DNA from: Candidatus Gottesmanbacteria bacterium
GTDB lineage: Bacteria > Patescibacteriota > Microgenomatia > 2-02-FULL-39-11
Length of the DNA stretch: 17,148 nucleotides
Direction of reading: 5' to 3'
NCBI GenBank assembly: GCA_016204905.1
Contig: JACQJU010000034.1
Coordinates: 1-17,148, forward strand
Every line of letters starts with the position of its first letter. The first letter of the stretch is position 1. Positions 12,673 to 17,148 of this stretch are shown here, piece by piece. The notes beneath the pieces were generated by a model, which saw nothing but the letters and a program-made list of their open reading frames with translations, had not been told where the DNA came from and ran no database searches. Position numbers and translations under genes: made by a program.

Positions 12673-13641
12673 ATGATTAAACCAAATATAATTGCCCAAA
12701 ATTCAAAGAAAGTCTTAAAACAAACGAACTTTACCTTTTTGGGTAAAAGAATACAGGGAAAAGTGCGGGATATTTACTTCAAAGATGGTAAGAGAATTCT
12801 TATTACAACCGATCGTATCTCCGCTTTTGATAGAGTACTTGGATATATACCATACAAAGGCCAGGTACTCAATCAATTATCTGCGTTTTGGTTTAATAAA
12901 ACGAAGGATATTGTTGCCAATCATTTACTGGAAGTTCCACATCCCAATGTTTCTATTGTTAAAAATGCCAAACCTTACCCAGTAGAAATGGTAGTTCGCG
13001 GATATATCACCGGTGTCACGACAACCGCAATTTGGTATTGGTATGAAAAAGGGGAGCGCACCATATACGGAATCAAATTTCCCGAGGGTCTCAAAAAAAA
13101 TCAAAAATTAAAAAAGCCGGTACTTACACCCACCACCAAAGCAGAAAAAGGAGCACACGATGAGAAACTGACACATGATGAAATAATCAAAAAGAAATTA
13201 GTATCACCAGCAATTTTAAGACAAATGGAAAAAGTAGCACTCGCCCTTTATAAAAGGGGAAACGATCTATTAAATAAGCGCGGACTCATATTAGTCGATA
13301 CCAAATATGAATTTGGAGAGTATAATGGGAAATTAGTTCTGATTGACGAAATTCATACACCGGATTCCAGCAGATTTTGGGTAGACAAAAGTTATCGAGA
13401 GAAATTCAAGAAAGGCGAAGAACCTGACAATTATGATAAAGAATTTTTCCGGAAATGGTATGTAGCCCAAGGATATCGTGGCGATGGCAAACCCCCTATT
13501 ATGAGCAAAGATTTACAAATAAAAACAGCCCAAAGATATATCTCTATATATGAAATGATCATAGGCAAAAAATTTAAACCTGAAAAATATCCTTTAGAAA
13601 AAAATATAGAAAAAGTCCTAAAAAACATCTATGAAAAATAA
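12673..13641 (+). CDS. purC: SAICAR synthetase
   Basis: Ligates aspartate to CAIR with ATP to form SAICAR. The 322-residue product shows the ATP-binding GKVRDIY (29-35), TTDRISAFDRVLG, PVEMVVRGYITG (103-114), TPTTKAEKGAHDE (152-164), LVDTKYEFG (207-215) and the substrate loop DEIHTPDSSRFW (225-236). It ends with YDKEFFRKWYVAQGY and the conserved PPxMS-type block. This is the longer form of about 300 residues (as in yeast Ade1) rather than the about 240-residue E. coli form. Its 3' end overlaps purE by 11 bases in a different frame, implying translational coupling of the two consecutive enzymes. Confidence 0.95.
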   Translation: MIKPNIIAQNSKKVLKQTNFTFLGKRIQGKVRDIYFKDGKRILITTDRISAFDRVLGYIPYKGQVLNQLSAFWFNKTKDIVANHLLEVPHPNVSIVKNAKPYPVEMVVRGYITGVTTTAIWYWYEKGERTIYGIKFPEGLKKNQKLKKPVLTPTTKAEKGAHDEKLTHDEIIKKKLVSPAILRQMEKVALALYKRGNDLLNKRGLILVDTKYEFGEYNGKLVLIDEIHTPDSSRFWVDKSYREKFKKGEEPDNYDKEFFRKWYVAQGYRGDGKPPIMSKDLQIKTAQRYISIYEMIIGKKFKPEKYPLEKNIEKVLKNIYEK

Positions 13642-14113
13642 TAATATCGTCGTAATTATATTAGGATCCAAATCCGATCTCACTTGGGCCCAAAAAATCG
13701 CAGTCTATCTTACAGAATTTCAGTTAGACTCCAAAATACATATCGCCTCTGCCCACAAAAGCCCCAAATATGCTTTGGAATTGGTAAACTCTTACGAAAA
13801 ATCAAGCAAAAATATCATTTTTATCGCTATAGCAGGTAGATCTAATGCTTTGGGTGGTTTTCTCGACGCCAATACTCATTTTCCTGTCATCAATTGCCCA
13901 CCAGAGTCTAATAAATATGGCGGTTTAGATATTCTCTCTTCGCTTCGCATGCCCACGGGTGTTGCTCCAGCAACCGTTTTAGAACCAGATCAAGCAGCTT
14001 TATTGGCTGCGAAAATTCTTGCATTAACAGACGCAAATTTAGAGGAAAAAATAAAAGACTATCACCAAAAATTAGTCTCCCAAATTAAAAATGATGATAA
14101 ATCCATACAATAG
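13631..14113 (+). CDS. purE: AIR carboxylase, class II PurE
   Basis: Carboxylates AIR to CAIR. The 160-residue flavodoxin-like protein has GSKSD (12-16) and SAHKSP (40-45), the PurE phosphate and catalytic-His loops. The third loop reads AIAGRSNALGG (66-76) where class I (bacterial) PurE has AGAGGAAHLPG. AGRSN followed later by SSLRMPTGV is the pattern of class II enzymes, known from the PAICS protein of animals and from some bacteria; these use CO2 directly and need no PurK. Consistent with that, no purK is present in this window. The start ATG lies inside the end of purC (11-base overlap), with no Shine-Dalgarno of its own. Confidence 0.92.
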   Translation: MKNNNIVVIILGSKSDLTWAQKIAVYLTEFQLDSKIHIASAHKSPKYALELVNSYEKSSKNIIFIAIAGRSNALGGFLDANTHFPVINCPPESNKYGGLDILSSLRMPTGVAPATVLEPDQAALLAAKILALTDANLEEKIKDYHQKLVSQIKNDDKSIQ

Positions 14114-14124
14114 GGTCCGACCCT
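14112..14124. repeat. Small hairpin between purE and purF
   Basis: agggt-ccg-accct, starting on the purE stop codon. Too short and without a T-run for a terminator; the downstream 18 bases are A+T-rich up to the purF ATG. Confidence 0.4.
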
Positions 14125-14142
14125 TAGACTTATAGTAATAAT

Positions 14143-15561
14143 ATGATTGACTTTGAGAAATTAAAATATCAAGAAAGTTTCAAAGATCATTGTGGAGTTT
14201 TTGGTATATATGCACCGGGTGAAGATGTCGCCAAAATTTCCTATTTTGCCCTGCATAGCCTCCAACACCGAGGTCAGGAAAGTGCTGGTATTGCAGTTTC
14301 CGATGGCGAAACTATGCGTAGCATAAGAAGATTGGGGTTGGTGACATCAGTATTTAATGAAGAAAACTTACAATCATTAAAAGGTTTCGTGGCTGTGGGA
14401 CACAATCGCTATTCGACAACTGGCGGCAATACTATCAATAATGTCCAACCCGTAATAATCCCCGGTAATGGACAATCATTGGCCGTCTCTCACAATGGTA
14501 ATTTAGTCAATGCTGAAAAATTGGCAGAAAATTTGAAAGATACTAAACGTATCTCTACTTCTGATACCGAAATTCTGGCGCTTACAATATGCCAAGATAA
14601 ATCAAATACCTGGGGTGAAAGGATACTTTCATCACTTTCCAAATTCCAAGGCGCATATAGTATCACTGCCTGCACTAAAGAAAAATTATATGCTTTCAGA
14701 GATCCCTGGGGCTTCCGGCCGCTTATAATTGGGAAGTTAGGAAAGTCCTATGTTGTCTCCTCCGAAAGTTGTTCATTTGATACGATTGGAGCAGATTATT
14801 TAAGAGACGTAGACCTTGGTGAGGTTATAGAAATAGATGATGAAGGTATTAGAACAGTTGGTTTTATACCCAAAAAAGAGAAAAAATTCTGTCTATTTGA
14901 ATATGTCTATTTAGCAAGACCTGATAGTGTGCTTAATAATAGATTGGTTCATGCCGCAAGACAAAAAACAGGTGAGATGTTAGCCAAGGAAGCACCCGTG
15001 AAAGCGGATTTAGTAGTAGCGGTACCAGATTCTGGTACATCAGCAGCGCTTGGCTACTCTAAAAAGTCTGGAATTCCTTTTGGGGAAGCCCTCATCAAAA
15101 ACCGCTATATAGGCAGAACATTTATATCACCTGAACAACGTTTAAGGGAACAAGGGGTACGCATGAAATTTAATCCCATGAAAAGAATAGTCTATGGTAA
15201 ACGTATTGTCATCGTCGACGATTCTATAGTCAGGGGTACTACGATGAAAAAAATTGTAGAAGTCTTAAGGGAGTGTGGAGCGAAAGAAATACATCTTCGC
15301 ATCTGTTCTCCACCTATTCGCTGGCCTTGTTATTTCGGGGTTGATACTCCAGACAGCAAACAATTAATCGGTGCCAATAAAACAGTTGCCCAAATAAAAA
15401 AATTTATGCAAGCTGATTCTCTCAAATATCTTAGTCTCGAAAGTCTTATAAAAGCTTCAGAACAAGAGCCCGATTCTGTCTGTACTGCCTGTTTTTCCGG
15501 CAAATATCCTATGAAAGTTAATACCAGCTTTAAAAAAAATGTCTTTGAAGTTAACTGTTAA
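14143..15561 (+). CDS. purF: Amidophosphoribosyltransferase, iron-sulphur type
   Basis: Committing step of purine synthesis: PRPP + glutamine to phosphoribosylamine. The 472-residue product has a 16-residue propeptide before the N-terminal nucleophile Cys17 (DHCGVFGIYAP), then LQHRGQESAGI (40-50), GHNRYSTTG, SHNGNLVN and a PRPP motif VIVDDSIVRGTT (356-367). Cysteines at 250 (KFCLFEY), 396 (WPCYFG), 447 and 450 (SVCTAC) correspond to the four 4Fe-4S ligands of the Bacillus subtilis enzyme, with the same spacing between them. The protein is therefore probably a processed, cluster-containing and oxygen-sensitive form, unlike E. coli PurF. No clear Shine-Dalgarno. It follows purE by 29 bases. Confidence 0.95.
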   Translation: MIDFEKLKYQESFKDHCGVFGIYAPGEDVAKISYFALHSLQHRGQESAGIAVSDGETMRSIRRLGLVTSVFNEENLQSLKGFVAVGHNRYSTTGGNTINNVQPVIIPGNGQSLAVSHNGNLVNAEKLAENLKDTKRISTSDTEILALTICQDKSNTWGERILSSLSKFQGAYSITACTKEKLYAFRDPWGFRPLIIGKLGKSYVVSSESCSFDTIGADYLRDVDLGEVIEIDDEGIRTVGFIPKKEKKFCLFEYVYLARPDSVLNNRLVHAARQKTGEMLAKEAPVKADLVVAVPDSGTSAALGYSKKSGIPFGEALIKNRYIGRTFISPEQRLREQGVRMKFNPMKRIVYGKRIVIVDDSIVRGTTMKKIVEVLRECGAKEIHLRICSPPIRWPCYFGVDTPDSKQLIGANKTVAQIKKFMQADSLKYLSLESLIKASEQEPDSVCTACFSGKYPMKVNTSFKKNVFEVNC

Positions 15562-15573
15562 CTGCCCAGAAAT

Positions 15574-15577
15574 GGAG
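15574..15577 (+). promoter_or_regulatory. Ribosome binding site of glyA
   Basis: GGAG followed by ttttt and ATG 15583, spacing of 5 bases. One of the few recognisable Shine-Dalgarno sites here. Confidence 0.6.
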
Positions 15578-15582
15578 TTTTT

Positions 15583-16914
15583 ATGAAAAATTTAGCCAAA
15601 ACCGACCGGGAAATCGCCAAGTGGATCAAAAAAGAAGTTATTCGTCAAAAAGAATGTTTGGAAATGATCCCCTCGGAAAATTACGTTTCACCGGCAGTAT
15701 TAGAAGCCATGGGATCTATACTGACTAATAAATATTCTGAGGGCTTCCCCAAAAAGAGATATTATGGAGGCAATGACAATATAGATGAAATAGAAATTAT
15801 AGCCCAAAAAAGAGCCAAAAAACTTTTTGGCGTAGAGCATGTCAATGTTCAACCATATTCAGGTTCCCCGGCCAATTTAGCAGTCTATATGGCTACCTGC
15901 AGTCCTGGTGATACGGTGATGGGTCTTGATCTAACCCACGGTGGGCATCTTACTCATGGTTGGAAAGTTAGTGCCACAGGTATATTTTTTAAAAGTATTA
16001 TGTACCATGTGGAAGGTAAATCTGGGAAAATTGATTTTATAGAACTTAAAAATTTAGTTAGAGAACACAAACCAAAACTTATCTGGGTCGGAGCTACAGC
16101 CTATGTTTATCAATTTCCCTTCAAAGAATTGGCCCAAATCGCGGATAAAAGTGGCGCCTATCTTGCTGCTGATATTGCCCACGTAGCTGGTTTAGTCATA
16201 GCGGGAGCACATATTTCTCCGGCAAAATATGCTCATATTATCACCACAACCACACATAAAACTTTGCGCGGACCCCGTGGTGCGATGATCATGGTTACCA
16301 AAAAAGGTTTACAAAAAGACCCAGAATTGGCAGAAAAAGTAGACCGAGCAGTTTTTCCTGGTTTACAAGGAGGTCCACATGACCATACTACCGCAGCTAT
16401 TGCAGTATCTCTCAAAGAAGCCACTAAATCTTCTTTCCAAAAATACGGCAAGCAAATAGTCAAAAACGCCAAAACTCTAGCTAGAGAATTTTTGAAATAT
16501 AGATTAAAACTCGTCGGAAATGGAACTGAAAATCATATGATCCTCATGGATCTTACACCTATATTTGGTCCTGGTGGAGGATTTTTTGCCCAATATGCTC
16601 TAGATACTGCGGGTATTACTATCAATAAAAATACTATCCCCGGGGAGCCTTCTTCACCTTTTTACCCTTCTGGTATAAGGATCGGTACTCCGGCCTTGAC
16701 TACAAGGGGGATGAAAGAAAAGGATATGACGAAGATTGCAAAATGGATGTATCAATCCCTAGAGGCAGTGAGAGGTTATAAATTACCCAAGAAAGAAGAG
16801 CGAAAAAAATATCTGGAAGATTTCAAGAATGAAGTTCACAAAAATAAAGAGCTTATAGAAATTAGAAAAGAAGTAAAAAAATTTGCCTCTAAGTTTCCCA
16901 TCTTCGCATGGTAA
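15583..16914 (+). CDS. glyA: Serine hydroxymethyltransferase
   Basis: PLP enzyme interconverting serine + tetrahydrofolate with glycine + 5,10-methylene-THF. The 443-residue product (family about 410-430) has EMIPSENYVSPAVLEAMGS (27-45), KRYYGGNDNIDEIE, VNVQPYSGSPANLAVY, GGHLTHG, and the PLP-lysine block TTTTHKTLRGPRG with Lys226, followed by FPGLQGGPHDHTTAAIA and RIGTPALTTRGM. The C-terminal 30 residues are very rich in Lys and Glu. It sits between purF and purN and overlaps purN by 7 bases. It can provide glycine for GAR synthesis and one-carbon units for the 10-formyl-THF used by PurN, which explains its place in the purine operon. Confidence 0.95.
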   Translation: MKNLAKTDREIAKWIKKEVIRQKECLEMIPSENYVSPAVLEAMGSILTNKYSEGFPKKRYYGGNDNIDEIEIIAQKRAKKLFGVEHVNVQPYSGSPANLAVYMATCSPGDTVMGLDLTHGGHLTHGWKVSATGIFFKSIMYHVEGKSGKIDFIELKNLVREHKPKLIWVGATAYVYQFPFKELAQIADKSGAYLAADIAHVAGLVIAGAHISPAKYAHIITTTTHKTLRGPRGAMIMVTKKGLQKDPELAEKVDRAVFPGLQGGPHDHTTAAIAVSLKEATKSSFQKYGKQIVKNAKTLAREFLKYRLKLVGNGTENHMILMDLTPIFGPGGGFFAQYALDTAGITINKNTIPGEPSSPFYPSGIRIGTPALTTRGMKEKDMTKIAKWMYQSLEAVRGYKLPKKEERKKYLEDFKNEVHKNKELIEIRKEVKKFASKFPIFAW

Positions 16915-17148
16915 AGCGCATTGCTGTTTTAATTTCAAATAAAGGAACAGGAAGTAATCTATCTGCAATATTGCAAGCTCTGGAGGCTAAAAAAATTAAA
17001 AATGGTCAAGTGGTTGTAGTAGTTTCTGATAAAAAAGATGCTTATGGTTTAATAACTGCGAGCAAGAAAAATATTCCGACAGAAGTATTAACTCTGAAAA
17101 GTTATAAAAATTTCAAGGTGAGGAAAAAGTATGATATCAGACTTGCAC
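16908..17148 (+). CDS. purN: Phosphoribosylglycinamide formyltransferase, 5' part (cut by window end)
   Basis: Formylates GAR using 10-formyl-THF. Only the first 80 codons are inside the window, and the frame is open to the last base. The start MVKRIAVLISNKGTGSNLSAIL matches the PurN N-terminus, whose phosphate-binding GxGSNL appears as GTGSNL (14-19). VVVVVSDKKDAYGL follows, the position where most PurN proteins have V(I)SN. ATG 16908 overlaps the glyA stop by 7 bases (stop TAA 16912-16914), with no Shine-Dalgarno, pointing to coupled translation. The catalytic Asn-His-Asp residues lie beyond the window, so activity cannot be judged. Confidence 0.85.
   Translation, partial: MVKRIAVLISNKGTGSNLSAILQALEAKKIKNGQVVVVVSDKKDAYGLITASKKNIPTEVLTLKSYKNFKVRKKYDIRLA

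Overview
The window (17,148 bases, AT-rich, roughly 60% A+T) is a nucleotide-biosynthesis island from a bacterium. Genes are packed tightly: the longest gap between genes is 166 bases, and two gene pairs overlap (purC/purE and glyA/purN). The standard code is used, and TGA acts as a stop in the malic enzyme gene. Small genes, few Shine-Dalgarno sites, palindromic intergenic repeats and a divergent CTP synthase suggest an uncultured Patescibacteria (CPR)-type or similar lineage. That placement is an inference; no rRNA or ribosomal protein is present to test it.

Left part (1-6852), pyrimidine synthesis: a CAD-type dihydroorotase (pyrC, with an in-frame palindromic repeat inserted) converges on a malic enzyme gene on the minus strand. 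A divergent promoter region follows. Next is a plus-strand run: dihydroorotate dehydrogenase (pyrD), a D-2-hydroxyacid dehydrogenase, OMP decarboxylase (pyrF), a short acidic protein of unknown function, and two different orotate phosphoribosyltransferase-type genes in tandem. Centre (6856-8551): pyrG (CTP synthase) has its own promoter. Together these genes cover carbamoyl-aspartate to UMP, then UTP to CTP. The first two steps (carAB, pyrB) and the UMP/UDP kinases are not in the window.

Right part (8555-17148), purine synthesis: a promoter, a 16-codon mini-ORF and a strong intrinsic terminator form a leader that looks like an attenuator. It precedes purL (a PurS-PurL fusion), purQ, purC, a class II purE, purF, glyA and a purN cut off by the window end. 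PurF makes phosphoribosylamine, PurN formylates GAR, PurL/PurQ make FGAM, and PurE/PurC make CAIR and SAICAR. GlyA supplies glycine and one-carbon units. purD, purM, purB, purH and purK are not seen; purK should not be needed with a class II PurE.

The most notable observations are: (i) near-consensus promoters for maeB, pyrD and pyrG that place the transcription start on or just before the ATG, implying leaderless mRNAs; (ii) the purL leader/terminator; (iii) a palindromic repeat carried inside the pyrC coding sequence; (iv) class II purE overlapping purC, the same enzyme pairing as animal PAICS; and (v) tandem divergent orotate phosphoribosyltransferases. No CRISPR array, tRNA, rRNA, transposase or defence gene was seen.
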